IMG/VR virus record: IMGVR_UViG_3300020183_004379
Location: 19,409 to 83,408 of that record
Strand: one strand, 5' to 3'
DNA from: a virus
Length of the DNA: 64,000 bases
Shown: positions 15,925 through 24,319 of the stretch, piece by piece
Position numbering within the stretch: the first letter of the stretch is position 1
Layout: each line of letters starts with the position of its first letter
Notes under the pieces: model-generated
Database searches by the model: none
Told to the model about the DNA's origin: nothing
The model's input: the letters and a program-made list of their open reading frames with translations, nothing else
Made by a program: the position numbers and the translations under genes

Positions 15925-16338
15925 TCAGCTCACTTCGGTCCTGCCGTTGCCCAAATCTTTGCGTTGCAGTGTGAGTCTATCTTCTCTGGGCTGATTGGCT
16001 TCCCACTGTTCGAAATTTTCCATGACCACATTTCGGCAAATGTCCTGGAACCAGCGGTCCACAATTTGGGCATCATCGTTGCCTGTGTAACCTGCTCTTA
16101 CAAGTTTAGCAACAAAATATTCGTTCCAGTCCAGTTCAAATGCTCCGTTGCCGGGATTGGTGTCGTCCAATTCAACACCAATCACAGCCACATAAGGCTC
16201 TTTCTTTCTTGTGGCCACAGCCTTGGGATCTCTGGCTTTGGCCGTTACCTTGAGTGGAATAGTTTTGGCAACAACTTTCTTGGTATCTTTTTTGGGTGCT
16301 GCTTTTTTTGCAGCACCTGTTTTCTTAGCAGTGGCCAT
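15925..16338 (-). CDS. Phage protein with histone-like Lys/Ala N-terminal tail
   Basis: 137 residues from the ATG at 16338. Residues 1-55 are a Lys/Ala/Pro-rich tail (KKTGAAKKAAPKKDTKK) like the tails of bacterial H1-type proteins. The rest (VIGVELDDTNPGNGAFELDW and a following helical part with WFQDICRNVV) is a domain that, from memory, recurs in cyanophages without known role. Nucleic-acid binding through the tail is inference. It follows queE by two bases. Confidence 0.75.
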   Translation of the reverse strand: MATAKKTGAAKKAAPKKDTKKVVAKTIPLKVTAKARDPKAVATRKKEPYVAVIGVELDDTNPGNGAFELDWNEYFVAKLVRAGYTGNDDAQIVDRWFQDICRNVVMENFEQWEANQPREDRLTLQRKDLGNGRTEVS

Positions 16339-16340
16339 GT

Positions 16341-17237
16341 TTATTTGCCCCAGCCATTGCCCCACAAGTCTACATGCAGACGTGGGCTGTAATTATAGCC
16401 TAGATTCAATGCAAATTCGGCAATGTCTTTTTTATGAACATCGTATAACTCGGTAGTGCCGCCAACTGGCATAATATAAACTTGTCCCATAAACCCAGCA
16501 TTACGGTACTCATTTACAGCTCGCTCAACTTCTAACATTGCGTCATGTGTGCCTACAACAAATTTTAAGTATGTCATTCCAAACTGCTGATATTCAGTGA
16601 TAATTTCTGGTTTGATAGCATCCTGCCATTTTTCACCACTACCACTTAGCTTAGGACTAACAGAAAATTGCATCTCTCTCCAACGACCAATGTATTGTTG
16701 GTGATCGTCTTCGGTGGTACCACGCCAAACAGTATGCCATTGCTCGATATATGCTTTGAACTCTTCGTCAAGATGTTGTGTTCCATTTGTTTCAAAAGTA
16801 ATATAATCTAGATCGATCATTCTAGGATGTTCTAATAGGTCTGGGTATGCACGTTGCCAACCCAGCAGTGGCTCACCGCCTGTGATCACCAGATGTACAG
16901 GATTGCCTGAATACTGATGCCAACGATTGTTTGGTGTTAGTTCCAACATTCTCTCAACAACGGCGTCGGTTTCTAGCATGGGACTGAGATCTTTGAATCG
17001 TGGATCCCAGCTGGCATAGCTATCGCAACCTGTATGCACAAGGGGCAAGCTGTTAAATGTTTTATACTTGCTGGGGTCTACGGCATCACGCTCAATACTA
17101 ATTTCTCCATGCGGCATGCCAAATCCACCGCATGTAAAGTTGCAACCAAACGTGCGTAAGAACACGCTAGGCACACCAACATAACGACCTTCGCCCTGCA
17201 GGCTATAAAATATTTCACTGATTTTGATTTTGCTCAT
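16341..17237 (-). CDS. queE: 7-carboxy-7-deazaguanine synthase (radical SAM)
   Basis: 298 residues. The N-terminus KISEIFYSLQGEG is the QueE signature. Cysteines at about residues 32 and 36 (CNFTC) and a third in TGCDSYASWDP about 35 residues later would bind the 4Fe-4S cluster; the insertion between them is as in phage QueE enzymes. VITGGEPLL follows. It converts CPH4 to CDG. With queD and folE nearby and dpdA at 29.5 kb, it belongs to a pathway that makes 7-deazaguanines for DNA. The stop overlaps nothing; the ATG overlaps the epimerase stop. Confidence 0.9.
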   Translation of the reverse strand: MSKIKISEIFYSLQGEGRYVGVPSVFLRTFGCNFTCGGFGMPHGEISIERDAVDPSKYKTFNSLPLVHTGCDSYASWDPRFKDLSPMLETDAVVERMLELTPNNRWHQYSGNPVHLVITGGEPLLGWQRAYPDLLEHPRMIDLDYITFETNGTQHLDEEFKAYIEQWHTVWRGTTEDDHQQYIGRWREMQFSVSPKLSGSGEKWQDAIKPEIITEYQQFGMTYLKFVVGTHDAMLEVERAVNEYRNAGFMGQVYIMPVGGTTELYDVHKKDIAEFALNLGYNYSPRLHVDLWGNGWGK

Positions 17238-18100
17238 TTTATTTCCTCAAGTATCTTATTATACAATGTTTCAAAGTTGGCGTCAAGCCATTGCTCTACT
17301 GACAGTGGATTCCAATCTGGTAACACTGATAATAGTTTATTTAGATTGGCACGACTCTCCCATTGATATTTTTCAATCATGTGATCTGGCATGGGAGTCA
17401 CATACACCTGCACAGATTCTATACCAAACTGCTTTTGCACCATTCGTGCTATGTCTTCGAAAGTCAGTTGTTGCCCGGTACCAATGTTATACACGCCACT
17501 CACACCAAGATCTTTGAGACGCAGCATGGCATGGATGCAATCGTCCACGCTGATAAAATCTCTTGAGCCTAGTTTGCCATTGTGATGCCAAACCATGAGT
17601 TTGCGTGTTGTGGCAGCACTTTCGATGTATCTACGCACAGGACTAGGTTGATTTTTATGCCCTTCATTGCGACCATACACATTGAAGAATCGCATGCCCT
17701 GCACAGGCACTTTGAACCGTTGCTCGGCACACCACATGTCAATGGTAATTTTGCTCACACCATAAGGATGCTGTGGTTGGAATGGTCCCCACTCAGGACT
17801 GTTGCTCCATGGACCATACACACTGGCACTTGATGCATAGGTAATGCCGCATCCATGCTGTTCAGCAAAACGAACCCAGGCCTGTGTGTCTTGGATATTT
17901 TTCCTTACCAGCGCATCCCAGTCAAACACATTGGTTTCACTGATAGCACCCATATGAAATATCCATTCAATGGGTTCGGTAGCAGTCCAGGTCTTGCCGC
18001 GGTCTGCCCAATCAAGCGAATGAACTGTGTGTCCTTGATCTATTAGATGCTTCTTTAGCTCGCTACCAATAAAGCCTCTATCGCCTGTAACAATTATCAT
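17234..18100 (-). CDS. NAD-dependent epimerase, HldD-like
   Basis: 288 residues. VTGDRGFIGSEL binds NAD; SSASVYG and the YGVSK catalytic pair are present, and the GMRFFNVYGRNEGHK motif is close to that of ADP-glyceromanno-heptose 6-epimerase (HldD/RfaD). It may make an L-glycero-heptose nucleotide; another sugar is possible. It lies inside the deazaguanine gene run and near a cytidylyltransferase-like gene. ATGA overlap with queE. Confidence 0.82.
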   Translation of the reverse strand: MIIVTGDRGFIGSELKKHLIDQGHTVHSLDWADRGKTWTATEPIEWIFHMGAISETNVFDWDALVRKNIQDTQAWVRFAEQHGCGITYASSASVYGPWSNSPEWGPFQPQHPYGVSKITIDMWCAEQRFKVPVQGMRFFNVYGRNEGHKNQPSPVRRYIESAATTRKLMVWHHNGKLGSRDFISVDDCIHAMLRLKDLGVSGVYNIGTGQQLTFEDIARMVQKQFGIESVQVYVTPMPDHMIEKYQWESRANLNKLLSVLPDWNPLSVEQWLDANFETLYNKILEEIK

Positions 18101-18540
18101 CAGTCTATGTCTCCGCCTTCGCTGTCACCAACTAATGCTGCGTCTGGCGTTGGTGTCTTTCTATAGTTGCCCTTGCCCGGAATAGTATTGCGTACACCGC
18201 CCACCGGGTCCGGTACATCGCCTTTTCTACGGGGTATAAGATGGATATGAGGCCATGGCACAGTTTGTCCCGCAGCTTCGCCATAATTAAATCCAATGTT
18301 GAAACCATCCCATTCTCCTGAATCTACCATGCGTTTGCCATAATCAAATGCATCTTCAAAGGCTTCTTTGAGTATGCTGGTACTATTATACTGCGGAACA
18401 AACAGCAAGTGTCCTGGCGTACAGGGGTATTTGTCGTTGAATACTGCTATGTGGAAGTCTTTTCTTACAGTGTCATCCCATGGAGCATTGCTGTCTTCAA
18501 TATGATCTGGCCCATTAAATATGCGTTTGTATATGGTCAT
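18100..18540 (-). CDS. HIT-family nucleotide hydrolase
   Basis: 146 residues. A HIT-type motif WPHIHLIPR near residue 105, preceded by GQTVPW and followed by a PVGGVRNTIPG segment, marks the histidine-triad superfamily of nucleotide hydrolases and transferases. The triad is shortened to HxH, as in some relatives. It lies between queD and the HldD-like gene, with 1-2 base junctions, so a role with nucleotide intermediates is likely. Confidence 0.85.
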   Translation of the reverse strand: MTIYKRIFNGPDHIEDSNAPWDDTVRKDFHIAVFNDKYPCTPGHLLFVPQYNSTSILKEAFEDAFDYGKRMVDSGEWDGFNIGFNYGEAAGQTVPWPHIHLIPRRKGDVPDPVGGVRNTIPGKGNYRKTPTPDAALVGDSEGGDID

Positions 18541-18542
18541 GA

Positions 18543-19088
18543 TTATCCTTCGTAGATGGCACTGTTGCCAGCGTGTTCAAACACTTCAACACTAATTAAT
18601 TTAACTCTTTGGTGATCGTCGCCTAGCAAGTTTTGGTATTTGTTGGTTGGATCAGCAGCTAGCCATTGTGCAACATATTTGTAAACAAATTCTGAAAATG
18701 CCTCGCATCCCACAGCAGGAACAATTCGCAAATCAATTACACCTTGATTATGGTATGGGTTTTTCTGAACTTCATCTGGGTTGCCATCAACCTCGGCCAT
18801 GCGACTCCACCCTGCCATTTGTTTGAAACGATCCAGTAGCGGATCATCTTCAGCGATAACGGTGGTATGATCAAACTGTGTGTCCAGCCAAGTCTTGATT
18901 TCTTTGAGTCCGCCAAAGTCTTGAACCCAATTGCGTTCGTCCAGTTGTTCGGCTTCAAACACAAAACGGAAACCTAAACTGTAGCCATGCATGAGACTGC
19001 AATGGCTGTGAGTGGCCTGCCACTGTCTGAAACAGCATGAATAGCCGCGATCGTTGCCGTATGTTTTTGTTGAAAAATGTCTTGCCAT
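18543..19088 (-). CDS. queD: 6-carboxytetrahydropterin synthase (QueD)
   Basis: 181 residues. The PTPS/QueD pattern is clear: a zinc-binding histidine set in THSHCSLMHGY, DFGGLKEIKTWLD, FDHTTVI, and a C-terminal SVEVFEHAGN. QueD turns 7,8-dihydroneopterin triphosphate (made by FolE) into CPH4, the substrate of QueE. AGGAG precedes the ATG and a promoter is just upstream, so it heads the queD-HIT-hldD-queE transcript. Confidence 0.9.
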   Translation of the reverse strand: MARHFSTKTYGNDRGYSCCFRQWQATHSHCSLMHGYSLGFRFVFEAEQLDERNWVQDFGGLKEIKTWLDTQFDHTTVIAEDDPLLDRFKQMAGWSRMAEVDGNPDEVQKNPYHNQGVIDLRIVPAVGCEAFSEFVYKYVAQWLAADPTNKYQNLLGDDHQRVKLISVEVFEHAGNSAIYEG

Positions 19089-19107
19089 GGTACTTCTCCT
19101 ATGTTAA

Positions 19108-19136
19108 AGTTTAGCATAGGCGGCAGAGTTTGTAAA
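19108..19136 (-). promoter_or_regulatory. Sigma70-like promoter for the queD operon
   Basis: Minus strand: TTTACA (19136-19131), 17-base spacer, TAAACT (19113-19108), giving a leader of about 15 bases with AGGAG. Confidence 0.75.
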
Positions 19137-19164
19137 GCGGGATGACGCCGAAAGACCGCTGGTT

Positions 19165-19662
19165 TTATTTCTCGCTTGGACCTTTGCGGTCATCTGGAAT
19201 ACTGTCAAACGCTCCTTCTTTGGCCAATTTGCTTTTGATTTCTTCAGCACTGGCCACTCGTTGGCGTAATTCACTGGAACTGAAACTGTGGTCACGGCCA
19301 TTAAAGAACAAGTCAATGCCACGCTTGTGACAAATTTCTCGCCCTGTGAACTCTTTGCCTTCGTATTCTACTCCTAGAATACGCACATCAATTGGCAGTA
19401 TCAGCAGCAGATCCTCTAGATCCTTTTCAGTATTGTACACCCAAACCTCATCAACATACTTACAGGCAACAAGTTGCAGTTGCCGTTCCACAATACTCTG
19501 CACAGGTTTGTTCTTGCTAGGACGATCCAGTGTTGGATCATTCTGCAAAGCGCAGATAAGATATTCACAATGTTCTTTTGCTTCTTTCAACATAGCCACA
19601 TGCCCTGCATGTAGTAAATCAAATGTGCTTGCGGTAAATCCTATTTTTTTGCCATTAATCAT
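19165..19662 (-). CDS. Cytidylyltransferase-like nucleotidyltransferase
   Basis: 165 residues. TFDLLHAGHVAML contains the HxGH motif of the nucleotidylyl transferases that make CDP-glycerol, CDP-ethanolamine or ADP-heptose. The RNGRDHSFSSSELRQRV-like ending (SFSSSELRQRV) stands where TagD-type enzymes have ISTTKI. The start is the ATG at 19662, overlapping the upstream stop as ATGA. Substrate not determined; pairing with the HldD-like gene makes a heptose role possible. Confidence 0.83.
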   Translation of the reverse strand: MINGKKIGFTASTFDLLHAGHVAMLKEAKEHCEYLICALQNDPTLDRPSKNKPVQSIVERQLQLVACKYVDEVWVYNTEKDLEDLLLILPIDVRILGVEYEGKEFTGREICHKRGIDLFFNGRDHSFSSSELRQRVASAEEIKSKLAKEGAFDSIPDDRKGPSEK

Positions 19663-20228
19663 TTTGCCCACCAATTCTCCCAAGGGAATTCAATCCAGCA
19701 AGGGTTTTCATGTTTGTTAATAATTAGTCCTGCAAAGTCCACGCCTTTGAATTCGCTTGAATCATTGTCTACAACGGTGGCAAATTGAACATTATGATGC
19801 CAGATATCGTTCCAGATTTCGTCGCGGGGCAAGCAACCAGACTCCCAATCGTCCTTGATCCATTGCAATGTGCGCCCAGTATCATTGATATCATCTACAA
19901 TTAAAATGTTTTTGCGAAGTTTGGGGTCAGTTACAGGTGTGTCTTGGGGTCTAGGAACAATGTCTGTAGGTACATAACCAAAGGCAGCCTCGGCCATCCA
20001 CAAGTTGCTTTCTGGTCCCATATCGTTGTCACGAAAGCTAACGTCAAGAGTATGCAGCGGTACATCCAGATATTGACTTAGCAACACAGCTGGCACAAGA
20101 CCGCCACGAGATATGCCAACAATGTAGTCAGGTTGGAAATGAAATTTGTGCATCTGTCTTATGATACTGTGGATGTAACCATTTAACTGTTCATAGCTGA
20201 TGGTAACAATTTTGTTAGGAGTTGTCAT
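19659..20228 (-). CDS. Phosphoribosyltransferase
   Basis: 189 residues with the PRPP-binding motif ILIVDDINDTGRTL near residue 107 and an N-terminal YIVGISRGGLVPAVLLSQYL segment, as in Gpt-type purine phosphoribosyltransferases. The C-terminus ends in the Trp-rich FPWENWW. It would salvage a purine base; guanine, xanthine or a deazaguanine are candidates, given the surrounding genes. Coupled by ATGA to the cytidylyltransferase. Confidence 0.88.
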   Translation of the reverse strand: MTTPNKIVTISYEQLNGYIHSIIRQMHKFHFQPDYIVGISRGGLVPAVLLSQYLDVPLHTLDVSFRDNDMGPESNLWMAEAAFGYVPTDIVPRPQDTPVTDPKLRKNILIVDDINDTGRTLQWIKDDWESGCLPRDEIWNDIWHHNVQFATVVDNDSSEFKGVDFAGLIINKHENPCWIEFPWENWWAK

Positions 20229-20301
20229 ATTCTGGTACCTTTATGTCGTGATTGATAATTGCCTCGTAAAATTTACACATGAGCTGGCATAGGTATGGAT
20301 C

Positions 20302-20775
20302 TTAAACGGCTTTAGTGCCCCCACGCCGGGCGAGATAACTTTCATTGTGTTCCCAATCTTTATTTGGATCTTTACCTACCAAAAATCCCCATTCTCTTTT
20401 GTGTGGACCTGGCATGAACAAGGTCCAAGCAGTTACGCCATCCTTAAGTTCAATACGATGAAAGCTACCAGCCCGGCAACGGCGGAAATGGCCAGGACCA
20501 CGCCAATGCCGTGTTTCACCGATCTTGGTACCTGAGTCATCAAACTCTGGTACCCATTCGTAATAACCTCCCGCAAGTATAAAAGTACAATACGGCCATG
20601 GGTGATCATGTACATCGTCGAGATCTCCTTTAAGGAATTTATGTAAGAAAATATTGAATGGAAAACGATTGCGTTCTTTCAAGAATAGATAATATCTTTC
20701 AAGATAGGGTTCGTCGCTAACTCTATCCATGATGATTCTCTTCCGTTTGAGTTTTTCTAGCAATTTAAGCAACAT
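20302..20775 (-). CDS. Cupin-like phage protein
   Basis: 157 residues from the ATG at 20775; a TTG four codons earlier has no ribosome binding site. HDHPWPYCTFILAGGYYEW and a later AGSFHRIEL give the two histidine-bearing cupin motifs, suggesting a metal-binding double-stranded beta-helix. Enzymatic role unknown. Reading past the stop gives 28 more sense codons in the same frame (see findings). Confidence 0.75.
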   Translation of the reverse strand: MLLKLLEKLKRKRIIMDRVSDEPYLERYYLFLKERNRFPFNIFLHKFLKGDLDDVHDHPWPYCTFILAGGYYEWVPEFDDSGTKIGETRHWRGPGHFRRCRAGSFHRIELKDGVTAWTLFMPGPHKREWGFLVGKDPNKDWEHNESYLARRGGTKAV

Positions 20776-20787
20776 CGGATTGACCAA

Positions 20788-21024
20788 TCAAGTGGGTTTG
20801 GGAATGTATTTCTGATCTATCCCGGGTACTTCTATGCTCACACACCAAGAATTCATGTGCAGGTGTTCTTGCAATGGCGTGCGTGAATTCATAGTGGTAT
20901 TGATGTGTTGGTAACATGTTTTTCTATCTCGAAAATAGCCTTGGTATTGTATCAGCTCACATTTTTCAGCAGGTATGCTACACACGACTATTACAGGTAT
21001 AAACAAAGTTACTAGTTCAATCAT
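20788..21024 (-). CDS. Small exported protein candidate
   Basis: 78 residues. A short hydrophobic N-terminus (LVTLFIPVIVVCSIPA) looks like a signal peptide or anchor, followed by a soluble part with three cysteines. No family recognised. Overlaps the glycosylase gene by 8 bases. Confidence 0.6.
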   Translation of the reverse strand: MIELVTLFIPVIVVCSIPAEKCELIQYQGYFRDRKTCYQHINTTMNSRTPLQEHLHMNSWCVSIEVPGIDQKYIPKPT

Positions 21025-21442
21025 CGAATACTTCTTCTTCTAGATAACGTCTCAGTTCTTTGTCTGTAGGCTCAACTGAATAGTTCTGTTTGAAGAAAAT
21101 CTCATATGAATCGGAACCATATTTGCCGATACCATACAGCATTGTAGCATCATTGCCATTCCAGGTCAAGTAGTCCTTACTCATTCTTAGCAATCTTGTG
21201 TACCGTACATTGACCATGCCCAGAGGCTGTATAATACTTTTGACAAAATCTTCGTCAGCATTAATCAACACTTTAGGCCAAGGAAACCAATACAAGAATT
21301 CGGGTAATACTTTTTTTACAGTTACGCGACTGGTTTGATTGAGCATGATAACCCCAATCATGTGTTCCCATGAGTTGCTGACCTGCTGTTGTACCATGAG
21401 ATCTGGTCTCATGGGCTGCAGACATTCAAGAAATTTTGACAT
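21017..21442 (-). CDS. HhH-GPD DNA glycosylase, MBD4-like
   Basis: 141 residues. MIGVIMLNQTSRVTVKKVLPEF, a hairpin-type LYGIGKYGSDSYEIF and a PTDKELRRY segment match in order the glycosylase domain of MBD4, where the aspartate of the last motif is catalytic. These enzymes remove T or U from mismatches or damaged bases. It is short, essentially the bare catalytic domain. In a phage that likely modifies its guanines it could act in repair, or on the host genome. The ATG at 21442 overlaps the upstream stop region by 17 bases. Confidence 0.78.
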   Translation of the reverse strand: MSKFLECLQPMRPDLMVQQQVSNSWEHMIGVIMLNQTSRVTVKKVLPEFLYWFPWPKVLINADEDFVKSIIQPLGMVNVRYTRLLRMSKDYLTWNGNDATMLYGIGKYGSDSYEIFFKQNYSVEPTDKELRRYLEEEVFDD

Positions 21443-21842
21443 CAACTGTGCCCACGCTAGAGCCTTTGTAGTTTGATTTTAACAGATCGTCCACTCTTTC
21501 TGCAATGGTTTCCCCTGCCGAATTAGGGGGGTCAAAAGCATAACTAGTTGTGCTTTTTGCCATAGCACTGTTTTGAGCATGAGTAGAATCTTTTGTCTCA
21601 AGTTTTTCCAACCTCAGTTGCAGGTTTTTTACATCTTCAAACAGTCTGCGCATGGGTCCTTGCCACAGCTGGTAGCGACGGTCGCCGTGTGCATTATGAT
21701 TACGGGCCAGCGAGGCAATAACCATTAGGTGTTGCAGTGCCTTTTGCACACTGGGATCGTCACTGGTTAGTGCTTCATCAAACAATTCAATGAAAGATTC
21801 TAAATCAAAATCTGCAGAGTCTTTTTCTCTTTGAGCATTCAT
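21426..21842 (-). CDS. Hypothetical helical phage protein
   Basis: 138 residues from the ATG at 21842 (ATGA overlap with the gene upstream). Acidic helical N-terminus and a coiled-coil-like LFEDVKNLQLRLEKLETK stretch around residues 70-90, then a disordered end. No recognised function. Confidence 0.68.
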   Translation of the reverse strand: MNAQREKDSADFDLESFIELFDEALTSDDPSVQKALQHLMVIASLARNHNAHGDRRYQLWQGPMRRLFEDVKNLQLRLEKLETKDSTHAQNSAMAKSTTSYAFDPPNSAGETIAERVDDLLKSNYKGSSVGTVDVKIS

Positions 21843-22054
21843 TTTTGATTCTTCAAATTCCAATAGGTATTAAGTGTTTCAAGTTTGTCGCAATGTTCAC
21901 TCATCTTGCTCAATTCAGAATCAATGGCACTCATGATATCGGTATGGTCGTGAATAGCCATTGGGTTTTCCAACATCACTTCAATGTTGGTTTTGTGTTT
22001 TTCGATGCCTGCTTCAAGATGCGCCTGTGTTGCCTTAATAATATCTTTTTTCAT
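21839..22054 (-). CDS. Small helical protein
   Basis: 71 residues, entirely helical in appearance with heptad-like spacing, no motif. ATGA overlaps at both ends mark it as an internal operon gene. Confidence 0.68.
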   Translation of the reverse strand: MKKDIIKATQAHLEAGIEKHKTNIEVMLENPMAIHDHTDIMSAIDSELSKMSEHCDKLETLNTYWNLKNQK

Positions 22055-22290
22055 AAATCGTCTCCTTCTAGTTGTCTAAGCCAAGCGTCAACTTGGTTTT
22101 CTGCTTCTTCCAGAGTTATGGCATACACTGTGGCAACCATGCGTCCGCTTTTGTTGATCTTTAGATCAAATGGTACTACCCCTGCGCTTAAAATAATATC
22201 AGCATCGTCCAGCTGCCTTACAATGCGGAACTTTTGCATGGCCTTGGCTCTACTGATTAAATTTTCTGTTATTTCCTTAGCTGTTTTCAT
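22051..22290 (-). CDS. Small hypothetical protein
   Basis: 79 residues from the ATG at 22290, which has AGGAG six bases upstream. The pattern VPFDLKINKSGRMVATVYAI is a short beta-sheet, followed by a helix EEAENQVDAWL. No function recognised. Confidence 0.7.
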   Translation of the reverse strand: MKTAKEITENLISRAKAMQKFRIVRQLDDADIILSAGVVPFDLKINKSGRMVATVYAITLEEAENQVDAWLRQLEGDDL

Positions 22291-22298
22291 CAATGCTC

Positions 22299-22517
22299 CT
22301 AGTTGATGCTTGGTGGCGTTATCTTTATAACTTTGCCACGCAAGTCACTAATGTTATCTACCATGTTGTTGTAATCAGTTTCATTTAACGCACTTCTGTA
22401 TAAAGAAAGGCCTGCTGTGCTCAGAACTGCTGCGATTTCAATTACTTCGTAACCTTCGCCACACAGGTTATCTATCTGTTGCCATACAATCTCATGAAGT
22501 TTATTCAAATTTTTCAT
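22299..22517 (-). CDS. Small hypothetical protein
   Basis: 72 residues, helical, with GYEVIEIAAVLSTAGLSLY in the middle. No recognised domain. Overlaps the folE stop by ATGA. Confidence 0.68.
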   Translation of the reverse strand: MKNLNKLHEIVWQQIDNLCGEGYEVIEIAAVLSTAGLSLYRSALNETDYNNMVDNISDLRGKVIKITPPSIN

Positions 22518-23281
22518 CGTGGAGCAAACTCCTGTTGTAGTTTGATATTGTCCATGAACTCTTTCTTAACTCCTGGATCACTTTTGAATACGCCAGTGAG
22601 CACAGTTGTTTGAGTCAATGAACTATGTGCCATGATGCCACGGTTTTCACAACATCCGTGTGTGGCTTGAATGTATACACCTACATCTCGACTTCCAGTG
22701 GCTTTCATGATCTCTCTAGCAATGTCATTGCATAACTCTTCCTGTAGTGTACCACGGCGAGCACACCATTGAGCAAGGCGAGTGTACTTAGACAGTCCAA
22801 TGAGTTTTTCGGCAGCAATGATTCCAATATATGCCACTCCATTAACTGGTTGATGATGATGACTGCACATACTGCGAAGCTCGCTGCGGACAACTAGCAT
22901 GCCGTCATAACGGTCTTGTGTATCGTTTGGAAATGCTGTGGCGCTGGGTGATGGATCATATCTGCCTGCCATAATTTCATGAAAGTACATCTTGGCCAAT
23001 CGCCGAGCTGTACCTTGACTGTTAGGATCTGTTTCTCTATCTATTAACAGTGTATCTAGTACTTGTTCAAACGCAGTTGTGGCTTCATCTATCAACTGTG
23101 TTTTCATGTAATCATCAACATATTCGCTGATATTGTCTCCGGCCCAAAATCTTTTACCATCTCGCCGCATCTTGAATGCAAGATGTTTATGTGCTTGGCC
23201 TATTTCATATCCGCCATTGCCGGGCATAGCATCTAATCCTGTTTCTGAATTATTACTAATGTGTGCTTTGTTGTAAACCAT
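22514..23281 (-). CDS. folE: GTP cyclohydrolase I
   Basis: 255 residues. FolE converts GTP to 7,8-dihydroneopterin triphosphate, the first step of both folate and 7-deazaguanine synthesis. Zinc ligands stand in SMCSHHHQP and in HGCCENRGIMA; GVAYIGIIAAEKLIGLSKYTRLA is the usual core. The N-terminal 50 residues are phage-specific. With queD and queE it completes the route to CDG. A strong promoter upstream begins a transcript of folE and several small genes. Confidence 0.94.
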   Translation of the reverse strand: MVYNKAHISNNSETGLDAMPGNGGYEIGQAHKHLAFKMRRDGKRFWAGDNISEYVDDYMKTQLIDEATTAFEQVLDTLLIDRETDPNSQGTARRLAKMYFHEIMAGRYDPSPSATAFPNDTQDRYDGMLVVRSELRSMCSHHHQPVNGVAYIGIIAAEKLIGLSKYTRLAQWCARRGTLQEELCNDIAREIMKATGSRDVGVYIQATHGCCENRGIMAHSSLTQTTVLTGVFKSDPGVKKEFMDNIKLQQEFAPR

Positions 23282-23320
23282 TTATTTCTCCGAGTTATAG
23301 CCGAGGATGGCTAGCGTTTT

Positions 23321-23349
23321 ATTATAGATTTATTTAGATGTTGTGTCAA
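23321..23349 (-). promoter_or_regulatory. Sigma70-like promoter for folE
   Basis: Minus strand: TTGACA (23349-23344), 17-base spacer, TATAAT (23326-23321). Consensus at all twelve positions; it overlaps the last codons of galE. Confidence 0.88.
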
Positions 23350-24319
23350 CTGAATTTGATGGGTTATTATACCAGTTCCAGGCTGAACGCACAATATTGC
23401 TCAGATCTGAATGTTCAGGACTCCATCCTAGAATTGTTTTTGCCAATTGATTGCTTGCAACCAATCGATCAGGATCTCCAGGCCTTCGAGGGCCAATGGC
23501 TGTGCGAATTTCTCCAATTTCTTTAGTCACGCAATCCATCACTTGCTGGTTGCTATAACCTTGTGACGATCCAAGATTAAGTGCCAAACACGATTCCATG
23601 TCGCTTAACAGATAAGAAACTGCCAGGCTATGTGCATTGGCTAGATCAGTCACATGCACATAGTCTCGTATGCAAGTGCCATCTGGTGTATTATAATCGT
23701 TGCCATTCAGAGTAAACACAGTGTCATTTCGTATGCTCTCAAGAAGTCTTGCCACTATGTGTGTGGCGTCAGGTGCTTGTCCTAATGTGCCTGATTCATC
23801 TGCACCGCAGGCGTTGAAGAAGCGCAAACTTGCACTCTTCATTCCATACGCTCTATTGAAATCTGTAAGCATGATTTCTATCATGGCCTTGCTCTGGCCA
23901 TAAGGACTTAGAGGATTGTAAGGATCTTGTTCCTGGATGTTGTCTTTGTCAGGCGCTCCATACACTGCTGCACTGCTGGAAAAAACAACCACAGGCGTAG
24001 TGTCAAGATATCTAAGTGAATTGAGTAAAGCAGCAGTCTTTGCCACATTGTTTGTGTAGTACTCGCCAGGATTGGCCACGCTTGGACCTACCAAACTGGT
24101 ACCTGCCAGATGAACTACCGCTTGGGGTGCATGCTGTACCAGTGCATCAACGCAGGTTGGGCTATGATAATCAGCTTCAATGAACTGATCCATGTGTTTC
24201 AGAGTGTGTTCTCTGCGCACACGATCAAGACCAATTACTTCATAACCATCTTCTTTTAATTTCTTACACACATGGCTACCAATGTAACCAGTTGCTCCTG
24301 TAACAAATACTTTGATCAT
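23330..24319 (-). CDS. galE: UDP-glucose 4-epimerase-like SDR
   Basis: 329 residues. VTGATGYIGSHVCKKL binds NAD, SSSAAVYG and YGQSKAMIE give the catalytic Ser/Tyr/Lys, and RFFNACGADESGTLGQ is typical of GalE. It interconverts UDP-glucose and UDP-galactose or the N-acetyl forms. It would feed phage or host glycosyltransferases; one is encoded at 26.4 kb. Confidence 0.9.
   Translation of the reverse strand: MIKVFVTGATGYIGSHVCKKLKEDGYEVIGLDRVRREHTLKHMDQFIEADYHSPTCVDALVQHAPQAVVHLAGTSLVGPSVANPGEYYTNNVAKTAALLNSLRYLDTTPVVVFSSSAAVYGAPDKDNIQEQDPYNPLSPYGQSKAMIEIMLTDFNRAYGMKSASLRFFNACGADESGTLGQAPDATHIVARLLESIRNDTVFTLNGNDYNTPDGTCIRDYVHVTDLANAHSLAVSYLLSDMESCLALNLGSSQGYSNQQVMDCVTKEIGEIRTAIGPRRPGDPDRLVASNQLAKTILGWSPEHSDLSNIVRSAWNWYNNPSNSVDTTSK

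Noticed and set aside
23282-23320. Possible preQ1-type riboswitch in the folE leader
   Set aside because: Only a small hairpin (TAGCC/GGCTA) is present and no conserved preQ1 aptamer pattern is seen.
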